Counted from the first letter of the stretch, positions 33,479 through 44,685 are shown. The stretch is DNA of 64,000 bases from AP-15 sp036500965 (GCA_036500965.1 DASYBC010000145.1:1-64000); one strand, 5' to 3'. Program-made: numbers and translations. The notes: generated by a model from the sequence alone, not told the origin.

Positions 33479-34876
33479 TCAGTCGCCGGTCAGCAGGCGC
33501 TCGACCAGCCTGCGCACGGTCGGCACATAGCCGTTCGAATAGAATGGGTCGGAGGCGAAACGATAGGCGTTGTGCCCGGCGAACATCAGCTGCTGCTCGA
33601 CATCATCCGAATGGCGGATGGCCTGCAACGTCTTCTGGATGCAAAAGCTGCGCGGGTCGGCCTTCCTGCCGGTGGTGCTCCCCTCGTTCTGCGCCCAGTT
33701 CGAGAACTGGCAGGCGCTGAGGCAGCCCATGCAGTTGATCTGATCGCTGCGCAGCTCGCCCGCCTTGTGCGGGGTGACGAAAATCAGCGTCGAATCCGGC
33801 GTGCGCAGGGCTTCGGTGAACCCTGCGGCGGTCCAGCCTTTTGCCCTTTGCTCGTCATGCGGGGTCAGATAAACGACGCGGCGGCGCGCCCCGACATGAA
33901 AGGCGGCCACATGCTCCCCGATCGGCTCGACCGCATAGGCGACCTGTCGTTCCGAGCGCTGCTGCAGCTCGTTCAAAAACCCGTTGCGCACCGCCGAGGA
34001 ATAAAATCCGGTCGGGCTGAAGCGGTTGAGGTAGACATCGCCCTCGCCCAAGGTCAGGAGCTTGCGCTTCCATACCTCGGAGATCGGGCTCTCCGTTGTG
34101 ACCAATGGGCGAGTGCCGAACTGGAAGGCGATCGGGCCAAGCTCCGGATTGTCGATCCAGTCGCTCCACTCGCGCAGATACCACAGCCCGCCGGCCATAA
34201 AGATCGGCGTCGCGGCGAGCCCGAACTCGGCCATCTGGCCGCGCAGCTCGCGCACCCGCGGGTAAGGCGCCTCGGGCCGCAGCGGATCCTCGCTATTGGA
34301 GAGCCCGTTATGGCCGCCGGCGAGCCACGGGTCCTCGTAGACGACGCCGCCGAGCCAGCCGCAGAATTTGTGATAGGCGCGTTTCCACAACGCCCGGAAC
34401 GCCCGCGCGGAGGACACGATCGGGTAATAATAGACGCCGTAGCGCGCGCTGATTTCGGCGATCTTGTAGGGCATGCCGGCGCCGCAGGTGACGCCGTGGA
34501 TCAAGCCTCTGGCCCCTTCGAGCACGCCGTGCAGGACCCGCTCGGCCGCCGCCATCTCCCACAGGACATTCATGTGGATGCGGCCTTCGCCATTGCCGCG
34601 CTCATGGGCGACGCGCGCCTGCTGAATGCCGCCAGCGATTGCGTAGGCGACGAGCTCCTCGTGCCGTTCGCGCCGGGTGCGACCCCGATAAAGCTGCGGG
34701 ATCAGCTCACCCGCCTCGCCGTAGCTGTCGGCGTTGACCCCGGAAAAGGTGCCGACACCCCCGGTTGCCGCCCAAGCGCCCGAGCTTTCGCCGTTCGATA
34801 CCGAAATGCCCTTGCCACCCTCGACCAGCGGCAGCACCTCGCGCCCGGAGATCACCAATGGGTTGAGCGGCCTCAC
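33479..34876 (-). CDS. nitronate monooxygenase-like flavin oxidoreductase with Cys cluster
   Basis: A 465-aa protein of the NMO/2-nitropropane dioxygenase (FMN TIM-barrel) type. It opens VRPLNPLVISGREVLPLVEG and has GISVSNGESSGAWAATGGVG near residue 25, HGVTCGAGMPYKIAEI near 130 and the phosphate-binding TPIFMAGGLWYL. The C-terminal extension holds CMGCLSACQF and a further Cys in RSFCIQKTL, an arrangement like the 4Fe-4S sites of Old Yellow-type reductases. The GTG start overlaps the GDPD stop by GTGA, so the two are coupled. True nitronate activity is not assured. Confidence 0.8.
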   Translation of the reverse strand: MRPLNPLVISGREVLPLVEGGKGISVSNGESSGAWAATGGVGTFSGVNADSYGEAGELIPQLYRGRTRRERHEELVAYAIAGGIQQARVAHERGNGEGRIHMNVLWEMAAAERVLHGVLEGARGLIHGVTCGAGMPYKIAEISARYGVYYYPIVSSARAFRALWKRAYHKFCGWLGGVVYEDPWLAGGHNGLSNSEDPLRPEAPYPRVRELRGQMAEFGLAATPIFMAGGLWYLREWSDWIDNPELGPIAFQFGTRPLVTTESPISEVWKRKLLTLGEGDVYLNRFSPTGFYSSAVRNGFLNELQQRSERQVAYAVEPIGEHVAAFHVGARRRVVYLTPHDEQRAKGWTAAGFTEALRTPDSTLIFVTPHKAGELRSDQINCMGCLSACQFSNWAQNEGSTTGRKADPRSFCIQKTLQAIRHSDDVEQQLMFAGHNAYRFASDPFYSNGYVPTVRRLVERLLTGD

Positions 34877-35712
34877 CAGCCGGCTCCCTGCCGCTGCGCC
34901 GCATCCAAGGCCGGGCCCGGCGATGCGGGTCGCGGCGCTCCGGCCGGCGCCCCGGCCAAGATGATATCGGGAACATCCGAAAACACCGAGGCGACCCCCC
35001 AGGCGAACAGCTCGCGCGCCCGTGCGGAATTGTTGACGGTATAGGCAAGCACAGCATAGCCCGCGTGGCGGATCTCGGCCACGATCGCCGGCCGCAAGCG
35101 CCGGTGGTCGGCATGAATCGCAGCGCAGCCAAGGCGCCCGGCTTGTTCGCGCCAATCCCGCGGCACCGCCCCGACCAGCCATCCGCGGGCGATCGCCGGC
35201 ATACAATCGCGGGCCGCCGTCAAGGCTTCGCCGAGAAAGCTCGAAATCAGCGGCGCCGGCAGCTCGCGCGGCCAGCGCCGCGCCAACAGCTCGGCTGTGG
35301 CGGCGCCGGTTGCGGCAGCGCGACCGCGGGCGGCCTTGATCTCGATATTGGCGCCGAGCCCGAGCTCGGCCAACACCTCGATCGTCTCGGCCAGGGTGGG
35401 CACCCCTTCGCCGGCAAAGGACGGGTCAAACCACGCGCCTGCATCGCAATGCCGGATCGCCGCCAGCGGCTGGGCCCCAACCTTGCCGCGACCATTCGTC
35501 GTCCGCTCCAGCCGCTCGTCGTGCAGCAGCACGAGCTCGCCGTCGCCGGTCAGCCGGGCGTCGAGCTCGACCCAGCGGCAGCCGAGCGCGCGTGCCCGGC
35601 GCAGCCCGCCAAGGGTGTTTTCCGGAGCACGGGCCGCGGCGCCGCGATGGCCGATCACCGGCGGTATCCAATCCTCGACGCGCGCCTCGGCCGCACCCGC
35701 TGCGGCACGCAT
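34873..35712 (-). CDS. glycerophosphodiester phosphodiesterase
   Basis: A 279-aa GDPD that hydrolyses deacylated phospholipids to glycerol 3-phosphate and an alcohol. Motifs are VIGHRGAAARAPENTL, VELDARLTGDGELVLLHDE (metal and catalytic His) and LGANIEIKAA, ending in FSDVPDIIL. No signal peptide is seen, so it is of the cytosolic UgpQ type. ATG 35712 is preferred to an upstream TTG at 35778. The downstream NMO-like gene overlaps its stop. Confidence 0.9.
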   Translation of the reverse strand: MRAAAGAAEARVEDWIPPVIGHRGAAARAPENTLGGLRRARALGCRWVELDARLTGDGELVLLHDERLERTTNGRGKVGAQPLAAIRHCDAGAWFDPSFAGEGVPTLAETIEVLAELGLGANIEIKAARGRAAATGAATAELLARRWPRELPAPLISSFLGEALTAARDCMPAIARGWLVGAVPRDWREQAGRLGCAAIHADHRRLRPAIVAEIRHAGYAVLAYTVNNSARARELFAWGVASVFSDVPDIILAGAPAGAPRPASPGPALDAAQRQGAGW

Positions 35713-35783
35713 CGGCGATGGCTTGGTCGCGGGATGCACCAGGCCGTTCCGCTCGGCACCGTTTAGCGTCAGGATCAAAGCCT

Positions 35784-37916
<2,133 letters not shown>

Positions 37917-38103
37917 TCCTAATCATCCTCTTCAAAAAAGCATTCCGCGGCAAGAATACTGGGCCACCAAGGCCGCGCCGCGCGCCGCCAATATGTCCAG
38001 GATCGGCGATCCGACCGCGTCGGCCGCACGGCGCGCCCCGCCCGACTGCCAAATTCGGGCTTTGGCGCCGAGCAGCGATCGCGCTCCGGCTCTCGCTTGA
38101 GCA

Positions 38104-38373
38104 TCAACGGCGCAGTCCGAGACGGCCGATCAGCGTCTCGTAGCGGGTCACGTTCGCCCGTTTCAGATAATCCAGCAGCCGGCGGCGCTGGCCGACCATG
38201 ACCAAGAGGCCGCGGCGCGAATGGAAGTCTTTCTTGTGGCCGCCCAGGTGGTCGGTCAGATTGCGGATGCGCTCGCTGAGGATTGCCACCTGCACCTCCG
38301 GCGACCCGGTGTCCGCCGGCTTGGTCGCGTATTCGGCAATCAGCGTCTGCTTGCGCTCGGCGGTGATCGACAT
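38104..38373 (-). CDS. rpsO: 30S ribosomal protein S15
   Basis: An 89-aa S15 of canonical length, MSITAERKQTLIAEYATKPA then DTGSPEVQVAILSERIRNLT and the C-terminal LLVMVGQRRRLLDYLKRANV. It binds helix 22 of 16S rRNA. ATG 38373 is used because it gives the exact family N-terminus; an ATG seven codons earlier exists. It follows truB by 14 nt. Between rpsO and pnp lie 187 nt with no gene and no clear T-tailed terminator. Confidence 0.97.
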   Translation of the reverse strand: MSITAERKQTLIAEYATKPADTGSPEVQVAILSERIRNLTDHLGGHKKDFHSRRGLLVMVGQRRRLLDYLKRANVTRYETLIGRLGLRR

Positions 38374-38387
38374 CGGCTCGAACCTCT

Positions 38388-39281
38388 TTAGCAATTGAGA
38401 ATGCGCAACGGTCGAAGACTGCCGTCCTCGATCCTTGCCATGGCGATCAGGGCATGATCATACCACGCGCCAACGATGGCGCCGATCCCGAGCCGGTCGA
38501 GCAGCGCGCAGCCCTCTCCGTCGGCCGGCCGCACGCGCTGGCCGCAGCGCAGCCGCTGGGCTTCACCCGCCGCCAGGACCAGCGCCGGGAGCCCGTCGAG
38601 CGCGCTCCCGACCGGCAGCAGATGCTGCTGGTCGCCGACGGCCTCCAGCGGGATCGCCTGCGCCTCGGTGAATGGCCCGACCGACAGCCGGCGCAGTGCT
38701 GCAATATGGCCGCAGGTCCCGAGCGCCGCGGCGAGATCGCGCGCCAGCGCACGGATGTAGGTGCCCTTGCCGACCACGGCCTCGAATTCGGCATGATCGC
38801 GGTCGGTCATCGCGGTCAGCCGGAAATCGGCGATCTCCACCAGCCGCGGCGCCAAAGCCGGAGGCGCTGCGGCGCGAGCGAGCGCATAAGCGCGCCGCCC
38901 GCCGACCTTGATCGCCGAATAGACCGGCGGCACCTGCGCGACGGTCCCGGTAAACCGCGGCAGCATCGCCTCGATCTCGGCTCTGCTCGGCCGCACCGCG
39001 CTCTCGCCGACGATTTCGCCTTCGCCATCGTCGGTCGAGCGGGCAATGCCCCAGCCGACGCAAAAGCGATAGCCCTTGCGCCCGTTCATCGCATAGGAGA
39101 CGGTCTTGGTCGCCTCGCCGAGCGCCACCGGCAACACCCCGGTCGCCAGCGGATCGAGGGTCCCCGCGTGCCCCGCCTTGGCGTTGGTGCGGCGGCGGAT
39201 CTGCGCGACGACGCTATGCGAGGTGAGGCCAAGCGGTTTGTCGATGACGAGCCAGCCATGCAGTCCGCGCTCAACCGGCAT
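38388..39281 (-). CDS. truB: tRNA pseudouridine(55) synthase
   Basis: A 297-aa enzyme making pseudouridine 55 in the tRNA T loop. The start region GWLVIDKPLGLTSHSVVAQI and the catalytic GHAGTLDPLATGVLPVALGEATK (Asp) are diagnostic. The RYEF-like and KGTYIRALARDLA motifs follow. A PUA-like C-terminal part is present (LVLAAGEAQRLRCGQRV). The ATG at 39281 lies within the last codons of rbfA (11-nt overlap). Confidence 0.96.
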   Translation of the reverse strand: MPVERGLHGWLVIDKPLGLTSHSVVAQIRRRTNAKAGHAGTLDPLATGVLPVALGEATKTVSYAMNGRKGYRFCVGWGIARSTDDGEGEIVGESAVRPSRAEIEAMLPRFTGTVAQVPPVYSAIKVGGRRAYALARAAAPPALAPRLVEIADFRLTAMTDRDHAEFEAVVGKGTYIRALARDLAAALGTCGHIAALRRLSVGPFTEAQAIPLEAVGDQQHLLPVGSALDGLPALVLAAGEAQRLRCGQRVRPADGEGCALLDRLGIGAIVGAWYDHALIAMARIEDGSLRPLRILNC

Positions 39282-39729
39282 CGTCGTCGTTCTCAGCCCC
39301 GGCGGTTTGCGGGTGAAGATCGCGGGCAACCTCGGGCCGCGCCAGCAGGGTCGAAATGCGATCGGCCTGGTCAAAGGTGTCGTCGAGCGCGAAAGCTAGG
39401 TTTGGCGCATAGCGCAGCGGCAGCTCGCGCGCGAGCCGGGCCCGTAAAAACGGCGTGCCGCGTTTGAGCCCGGCGACCACCTCGGCGGCGTTGGCGCCGG
39501 CGAGCGGCATGACATAGGCCGTGGCGTTGCGCAGGTCGGGGCTGACCCGGACTTCTGTCACGGTGATGCTGGCCAAACGCAGCCCCGGATCGCGACAGGC
39601 GCCATCACGCAGCAGCTTCGCCAAGACATGCCGAAGCTCCTCGCCCACCCTTCGCTGCCGCTGGCTTGCGCCGCGGTCAGCATTGTCAGCGCCGCGGGCG
39701 CGGCGCCGGCGAGATCCGCCCGCGCTCAT
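39271..39729 (-). CDS. rbfA: ribosome-binding factor A
   Basis: A 152-aa cold-shock-associated 30S maturation factor with the KH-type fold. Motifs are RVGEELRHVLAKLLRDG, ITVTEVRVSPDLRNATAYVM and FLRARLARELPLRYAPNLAF, followed by DDTFDQADRI. The first ~25 residues (MSAGGSRRRRARGADNADRG) are a basic extension. ATG 39729 was preferred to a longer frame that would enter infB. The usual infB-rbfA-truB order is kept. Confidence 0.94.
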   Translation of the reverse strand: MSAGGSRRRRARGADNADRGASQRQRRVGEELRHVLAKLLRDGACRDPGLRLASITVTEVRVSPDLRNATAYVMPLAGANAAEVVAGLKRGTPFLRARLARELPLRYAPNLAFALDDTFDQADRISTLLARPEVARDLHPQTAGAENDDDAG

Positions 39730-39766
39730 TTGCGGCGGCGCTCCTGTCCACCGCCCTCGCGCCGCA

Positions 39767-42394
39767 TCACAAGGTGCGGGCCACTTCTTCGATCTCGAAG
39801 CATTCGATGACGTCGCCGGTCTGCACATCCTGGTAATTTTCGAAGGCCATGCCGCATTCGTAGCCTTCGCGGACCTCGCGCACCTCCTCCTTGAACCGCT
39901 TCAGCGTCTTCAGGGTGCCTTCGTGAATGACGACATCGTCGCGCAGCAGGCGAACCTTGGCGCCGCGCCGGACGGTGCCCTCGGTGACCATGCAGCCGGC
40001 CACCTTGCCGACCTTGGTAATGTCGAACACGTCGCGGATCGAGGCGTTGCCGAGAAAGCGCTCGCGCAAGGTCGGCGACAGCATCCCCGAGAGCGCACCG
40101 CGCATGTCGTCGATCAGATTGTAGATGATCGAATAGTAACGGATCTCGACGCCGTCGCGGCGGGCGAGGCTCCGCGCCTGCGGATTGGCGCGGACGTTGA
40201 ACCCGATGATCACCGCGTCCGACGCCTTGGCCAGGATCACGTCGCTCTCGTTGATGCCGCCCACCGCGGAGTGAAGCACCCGGATCGAGACCTCGCTGGT
40301 GGAGATCCTTTCCAGCGAGCCGGTGATCGCCTCGAGCGAGCCCTGCACATCCGATTTGACGACGATCGGCAATTCCTTGGCGGTGCCGGCGGCGATGCGC
40401 GAGAACATCTGCTCGAGCGTGCCCCGGCCGCCGAGCGCGGCGTTCGCGTCGCGCCGCCGGCGTTGTCGGAAGTCGGCGATGTCGCGGGCGCGACCCTCGT
40501 TCTCGGCAACGACGAAATCATCCCCGGCCAAGGGCGCGCCGTTGAGCCCGAGCACCTCGATTGGCGTCGACGGGCCGGCCTCGGTTTGATTTTGCCCATG
40601 ATCGTCGACCAATGCCCGGACCCGGCCCCATTCGCTGCCGGCGACAAAGATGTCGCCGACACGCAAGGTGCCGCGCTGGATCAGCACTGTGGCGACCGCA
40701 CCGCGGCCGCGTTCGAGCTTGGCTTCGAGCACCACGCCCTCGGCCGCCCGGTGCGGGTTGGCCCGCAGGTCGAGCAGCTCGGATTGCAGCAGGATCGCTT
40801 CCTCGAGCCGATCGAGATTGGTTTTTTTCAGCGCCGAGACTTCGACGTCGAGAACCTCGCCGCCGAGCTCTTCGACCACGATGTCGTGCTGCAGCAGCTC
40901 CTGGCGCACCCGCTCGGGCCGCGCATCCTCTTTATCCATCTTGTTGATGGCGACGATGATCGGCGCCTGTGCCGCCTTGGCATGGCGGATCGCCTCGACG
41001 GTCTGCTCCATGATGCCGTCATCGGCGGCAACCACCAGCACCACGATGTCGGTGACGTTGGCGCCGCGGGCGCGCATCGCGGTAAACGCCTGGTGGCCCG
41101 GCGTGTCGATAAAGGTGATCTGCCGGCCGCTCCTCAGATTGACCCGATAGGCGCCGATGTGCTGGGTGATGCCGCCGGCCTCGCCGGCCGCGACATCGGT
41201 CTCGCGCAGCGCGTCGAGCAGCGAGGTCTTGCCGTGGTCGACATGGCCCATCACGGTGACCACCGGCGCGCGCGATTGCAGCGCCTCCTCGGCATCCTCC
41301 TCGCCGCGCAGGCCGACCTCGACATCCGCCTCCGAGACCCGGCGCAGCCGGTGCCCGAACTCGGTGACGAGGAGCTCGGCGGTGTCGGCGTCGATCACCT
41401 GGTTGATCGTCGCCATCACCCCCATGCGCATCAGCGCCTTGATCACATCGACGCCGCGCTCGGCCATGCGGTTCGACAATTCCTGGACGGTGATGGTTTC
41501 AGGGATGACCACTTCGCGCACCACCTTGACCGGCTCTTGCTCGTCTTGGTGCAGCCGCTGGCGCTCGCGCTCGCGCGCGCGGCGCACCGAGGCGAGGCTG
41601 CGCATCCGCTCGCCTTCGTCGCCGGAGAGCGCGCGGGTGACGGTGATCTTTCCGGTTCGCCGCCGCATCTCGTGGCGCGGCGCCGGCGCCGGCTTTCTAA
41701 TTTCGGGCCGGGCACCGGCACCCCGACGCGGGGCGCCGACCGGCTCCTCTTCCTCCTCGGCCGGCATCGCGACCTTGCCGGCCGCAGCCAGCGCCGCGAC
41801 CTTTGCCGCCGCTGCCTTGCCGGCGCGCTCGGCGACCTCGCGCCGCGATTCCTCCTCCTTGCGGCGCTGCGCCTCGTCCTCCGAGCGCTTGCGCGCGTCC
41901 TCGGCGGCGCGGCGGCGCGTCTCCTCTTCCTCGGCCTTGGCGCGCAGCTCCTCTTCGGCTCGGCGACGGGCTTCCTCGGCCGCGCGCTCCTCTTCCTGGC
42001 GGCGGCGATCGGCCTCGACCAGCGCGGCGCGGCGGCGCGCCTCCTCGTCGGCCTTGTGCGCGTCCTGCACGGCGCGGACCCGGCCGGCGCGCTCCTCGGC
42101 GGTCAGCGCCCGCGGGATCACCACCGGCCGGCGCGTCGGCTCGGCCGGATGCGGGCGCGCGGCGGGCGCGGCCTCGCGCGTCACCGCCGGTGTCGCTTCG
42201 CTGCGGGCGAGCTCGGGGGTGCCCGGGCCGATCATGCGCTTTTTGCGCACCTCGACCGTGACGGTTTTGGAGCGCCCGTGTGAAAAGCTCTGGCGGACCT
42301 GTCCGGTTTCCACGCCCTTGCGCAGCTCCAGCCTGGGGCCAGTGCGGGCCAAGGTTAGGGGCCGTTTCTGCTCTTGCTCAGTCGCGTCGCTCAT
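39767..42394 (-). CDS. infB: translation initiation factor IF-2
   Basis: An 875-aa GTPase that delivers fMet-tRNA to the 30S subunit. The N-terminal ~300 residues are an Arg/Glu/Ala-rich charged region (repeats such as EEERAAEEARRRAEEEL), long as in other alphaproteobacteria. The IF2_N part is ITVQELSNRMAERGVDVIKA. The G domain has GHVDHGKTSLLDAL, DTPGHQAF and NKMD. Domains II-IV follow with ECGMAFENYQDVQTGDVIE near the end. Alternative starts giving shorter IF-2 forms were not assessed. Confidence 0.97.
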   Translation of the reverse strand: MSDATEQEQKRPLTLARTGPRLELRKGVETGQVRQSFSHGRSKTVTVEVRKKRMIGPGTPELARSEATPAVTREAAPAARPHPAEPTRRPVVIPRALTAEERAGRVRAVQDAHKADEEARRRAALVEADRRRQEEERAAEEARRRAEEELRAKAEEEETRRRAAEDARKRSEDEAQRRKEEESRREVAERAGKAAAAKVAALAAAGKVAMPAEEEEEPVGAPRRGAGARPEIRKPAPAPRHEMRRRTGKITVTRALSGDEGERMRSLASVRRARERERQRLHQDEQEPVKVVREVVIPETITVQELSNRMAERGVDVIKALMRMGVMATINQVIDADTAELLVTEFGHRLRRVSEADVEVGLRGEEDAEEALQSRAPVVTVMGHVDHGKTSLLDALRETDVAAGEAGGITQHIGAYRVNLRSGRQITFIDTPGHQAFTAMRARGANVTDIVVLVVAADDGIMEQTVEAIRHAKAAQAPIIVAINKMDKEDARPERVRQELLQHDIVVEELGGEVLDVEVSALKKTNLDRLEEAILLQSELLDLRANPHRAAEGVVLEAKLERGRGAVATVLIQRGTLRVGDIFVAGSEWGRVRALVDDHGQNQTEAGPSTPIEVLGLNGAPLAGDDFVVAENEGRARDIADFRQRRRRDANAALGGRGTLEQMFSRIAAGTAKELPIVVKSDVQGSLEAITGSLERISTSEVSIRVLHSAVGGINESDVILAKASDAVIIGFNVRANPQARSLARRDGVEIRYYSIIYNLIDDMRGALSGMLSPTLRERFLGNASIRDVFDITKVGKVAGCMVTEGTVRRGAKVRLLRDDVVIHEGTLKTLKRFKEEVREVREGYECGMAFENYQDVQTGDVIECFEIEEVARTL

Positions 42395-42409
42395 CTCGCT
42401 CCAATACAG

Positions 42410-43153
42410 TCATTCTGCGCCGCCGGCATTCTGCGGCGCCGGCTCGCCCGGATCGGCTCTCGGCGCGTGCTCGACCACGGCTCCTGCGCGAAACCCGGCG
42501 ATCTTCTCGGCATCGGCCACCAGCCGCGCGCTCAGCGCACCCGGCCCCAGTGCTGCGTTCACCACCTCGTCGCGGCCAAAGGCCGCACCCAGCTCCACCG
42601 CCCTCAGCACGCAGACGAGCGGCAACCCGCGGCCAAGCGCGCAGATTTTGCGGCGCCCGCCCTCCGCCCCGTCAACCGCCAGCACCAGCACCGCCGCCTT
42701 CCCGCGCCGCGCCGCCTCGGACACGCGCTCAAACCCGGCAAACGCCAAGCCGCCCCGCCGGGCGAGCCCGATCGCGTCGATGCAGCGCTGCGCCAGAAGG
42801 GCCTCGATGCGGTTGGCAAGATCGGCGGGAACCGCCACCGGACGGCGCGCCGCACGGGCAAACCATCGTCTGACGCCTGCCTGCTCTACTATATCGCGCC
42901 GCGGCGTCAACCACAAACCCCGTCCGGGCAGGCACGCCGCCACATCGGCCACCAGCTCGCCGCTCGGGCCGATGACAAAGCGCAGCAGCGACGCGCGGTC
43001 GTGGGTCTCGCCGGTGGCGATGCACCGCCGCTGGGGGACGCCAGCGCCTGCTTCCGTCCGGCGCCGTGGGGAGGGGGCGCGATCGCCGGCAGCCGTTGCG
43101 TCTACTCCTTCGCCGCCGCAGCTGGCTCCGCCGCCGCGGCGTCCTCGAACCAA
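42410..43153 (-). CDS. YlxR-family RNA-binding protein (DUF448), L7Ae-like C-terminus
   Basis: A fusion of an N-terminal YlxR domain (PQRRCIATGETHDRASLLRF, CLPGRGLWLTPRRDIVEQA) and a C-terminal part resembling the L7Ae/YlxQ fold (IDAIGLARRGGLAFAGFERV, ALGRGLPLVCVLRAVEL). It is usual between nusA and infB. The start is a problem: between the nusA stop and the domain no in-frame ATG, GTG, TTG or CTG occurs. The only common candidate is TTG 43153, 52 nt inside nusA. A GAAGGAG site overlapping the nusA stop points instead to a rare codon such as ACG nearby. The start coordinate is therefore provisional. Confidence 0.82.
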   Translation of the reverse strand: MVRGRRGGGASCGGEGVDATAAGDRAPSPRRRTEAGAGVPQRRCIATGETHDRASLLRFVIGPSGELVADVAACLPGRGLWLTPRRDIVEQAGVRRWFARAARRPVAVPADLANRIEALLAQRCIDAIGLARRGGLAFAGFERVSEAARRGKAAVLVLAVDGAEGGRRKICALGRGLPLVCVLRAVELGAAFGRDEVVNAALGPGALSARLVADAEKIAGFRAGAVVEHAPRADPGEPAPQNAGGAE

Positions 43154-44658
43154 TGCGCGCGGGCGCGCATGATCAGCGCGTTGGCGGCTTCGAGGTCAAG
43201 GGCTATGCCGCTTTTGTCGGAGGCGGCCAGCAGCTCCATCAGCTCGTCCGCGGCGAGATCGGCGAAATCGTCGAGGGTCTTGACCCCCTTCTCGCCCAGC
43301 GCCACCAGCATGCCCGGAGTCAGCCCGTCGAGCGCCGCCAGATCATCGCCGACCCCGAGCTCGACCCGGCGCTCCTCATATTCGCGGTCGCGCCGGTCGA
43401 GCGCGCCGCGCGCCCGGTCTTGCAGCTCGGCGGCGATCTCGGCGTCGAAGCCTTCGATGGCGGCGAGGTCCTCCGGCGCCACATAGGCGATCTCCTCGAG
43501 CGAGGCGAAGCCTTCGGTCACCAACAGCTGCGCGATCACCTCGTCAATGTCGAGAGCGTCGATGAACAGGCGGCTGCGGCTGCGGAACTCCTCGGTCCGC
43601 CGCTCCGATTCCTCGGCCTCGGTCAGGATGTCGATGTCCCAGCCGGTCAGCTGCGAGCCGAGGCGGACATTCTGCCCGCGCCGGCCGATCGCCAGGCTCA
43701 GCTGATCGTCGGGGACGACGACCTCGACCCGGCGCTGCTCCTCGTCCATGACTACCTTGGCGACCTCGGCCGGGGCCAGCGCATTGACAACGAAGGTCGC
43801 CGGGTCCGACGACCACGGCACGATATCGATCTTCTCGCCCTGCAATTCGCCGACCACGGCCTGGACCCGGCTGCCGCGCATGCCGACGCAGGCGCCGACC
43901 GGGTCGATGCCGCTGTCGCGCGAGATCACGGCGATCTTGGCGCGGCTGCCGGGGTCGCGCGCCACCGCCTTGATCTCGATGATGCCGTCGTAGATTTCCG
44001 GCACCTCCTGGGCAAACAGCTTGGCCATGAATTGCGGATGGGTGCGCGACAGAAAGATCTGCGGCCCGCGCGGCTCCTGGCGCACGTCATAGATATAGGC
44101 GCGCACCCGCTCGCCCTGGCGAAAGCTCTCGCGCGGCAACAGCTCGTCGCGCCGCGCCATCGCCTCGGCGCGGCCGAGATCGACGACGACATTGCCAAAC
44201 TCGACCCGTTTGACCAGCCCATTGACGATCTCGCCGACCCGGTCCTTGAATTCGAGGAATTGGCGCTGGCGCTCGGCGTCGCGGACCTTTTGCACGATGA
44301 CCTGCTTGGCGGTCTGCGCGGCGATCCGGCCGAAATCAATCGGCGGCAGCGGATCGGTGATGAAATCGCCGATCTCGGCCTCGGGGTTGAGGCGCTGCGC
44401 CTCGCCGAGCGCAATCTGGGTCGCCTCGTTCTCAATCGGCTCGGCCACCTCGCGAAACCGCAGCAGTCGGATCTCGCCGTTCTTGCGGTCGATCTCGGCA
44501 CGAATGTCGTATTCCTGCCCGTATTTCGAGCGCCCGGCCTTCTGGATCGCCTGCTCCATCGCTTCGAGAACCTCGTCGCGATCGATCCCCTTGTCGCGGG
44601 CGACGGTGTCCGCGACCTGCAGCAATTCGGGGCGGGCGTAGGTGACGGTGCTTTCCAT
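43102..44658 (-). CDS. nusA: transcription termination/antitermination protein NusA
   Basis: A 518-aa NusA. The N-terminal RNA polymerase-binding domain begins MESTVTYARPELLQVADTVA. An S1 domain is near 135-200 (IVNGLVKRVEFGNVVVDLGR). Two KH domains follow (LFAQEVPEIYDGIIEIKAVA, CVGMRGSRVQAVVGEL; then AIGRRGQNVRLGSQLTGWDI). C-terminal helix-hairpin-helix acidic repeats close it (LLVTEGFASLEEIAYV, LDGLTPGMLVALGEKG). ATG 44658 is chosen; a duplicated upstream ATG at 44673 is also in frame with its own AGGAAAA-type site. The rimP-nusA-ylxR-infB order is standard. Confidence 0.96.
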   Translation of the reverse strand: MESTVTYARPELLQVADTVARDKGIDRDEVLEAMEQAIQKAGRSKYGQEYDIRAEIDRKNGEIRLLRFREVAEPIENEATQIALGEAQRLNPEAEIGDFITDPLPPIDFGRIAAQTAKQVIVQKVRDAERQRQFLEFKDRVGEIVNGLVKRVEFGNVVVDLGRAEAMARRDELLPRESFRQGERVRAYIYDVRQEPRGPQIFLSRTHPQFMAKLFAQEVPEIYDGIIEIKAVARDPGSRAKIAVISRDSGIDPVGACVGMRGSRVQAVVGELQGEKIDIVPWSSDPATFVVNALAPAEVAKVVMDEEQRRVEVVVPDDQLSLAIGRRGQNVRLGSQLTGWDIDILTEAEESERRTEEFRSRSRLFIDALDIDEVIAQLLVTEGFASLEEIAYVAPEDLAAIEGFDAEIAAELQDRARGALDRRDREYEERRVELGVGDDLAALDGLTPGMLVALGEKGVKTLDDFADLAADELMELLAASDKSGIALDLEAANALIMRARAHWFEDAAAAEPAAAAKE

Positions 44659-44685
44659 CAGTTTTCCGGCCATGAGTTTTCCGGC
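44656..44685 (-). repeat. 15-bp tandem duplication of the nusA start region
   Basis: On the plus strand CATCAGTTTTCCGGC (44656-44670) is followed directly by CATGAGTTTTCCGGC (44671-44685), differing at one base. On the coding strand each copy supplies GCCGGAAAACT-SATG, so nusA has two in-frame ATG codons 15 nt apart, each with the same weak purine-rich site. Confidence 0.85.

Noticed and set aside
39521..42283. A 920-codon plus-strand frame
   Set aside because: It lies wholly opposite infB, whose GTPase motifs are unambiguous. Long antisense frames are expected in GC-rich DNA, and the translation shows no domain.
42410..43153. TTG 43153 as a confident ylxR start
   Set aside because: It would overlap nusA by 52 nt with no ribosome site; the coordinate is kept only because no better standard codon exists.
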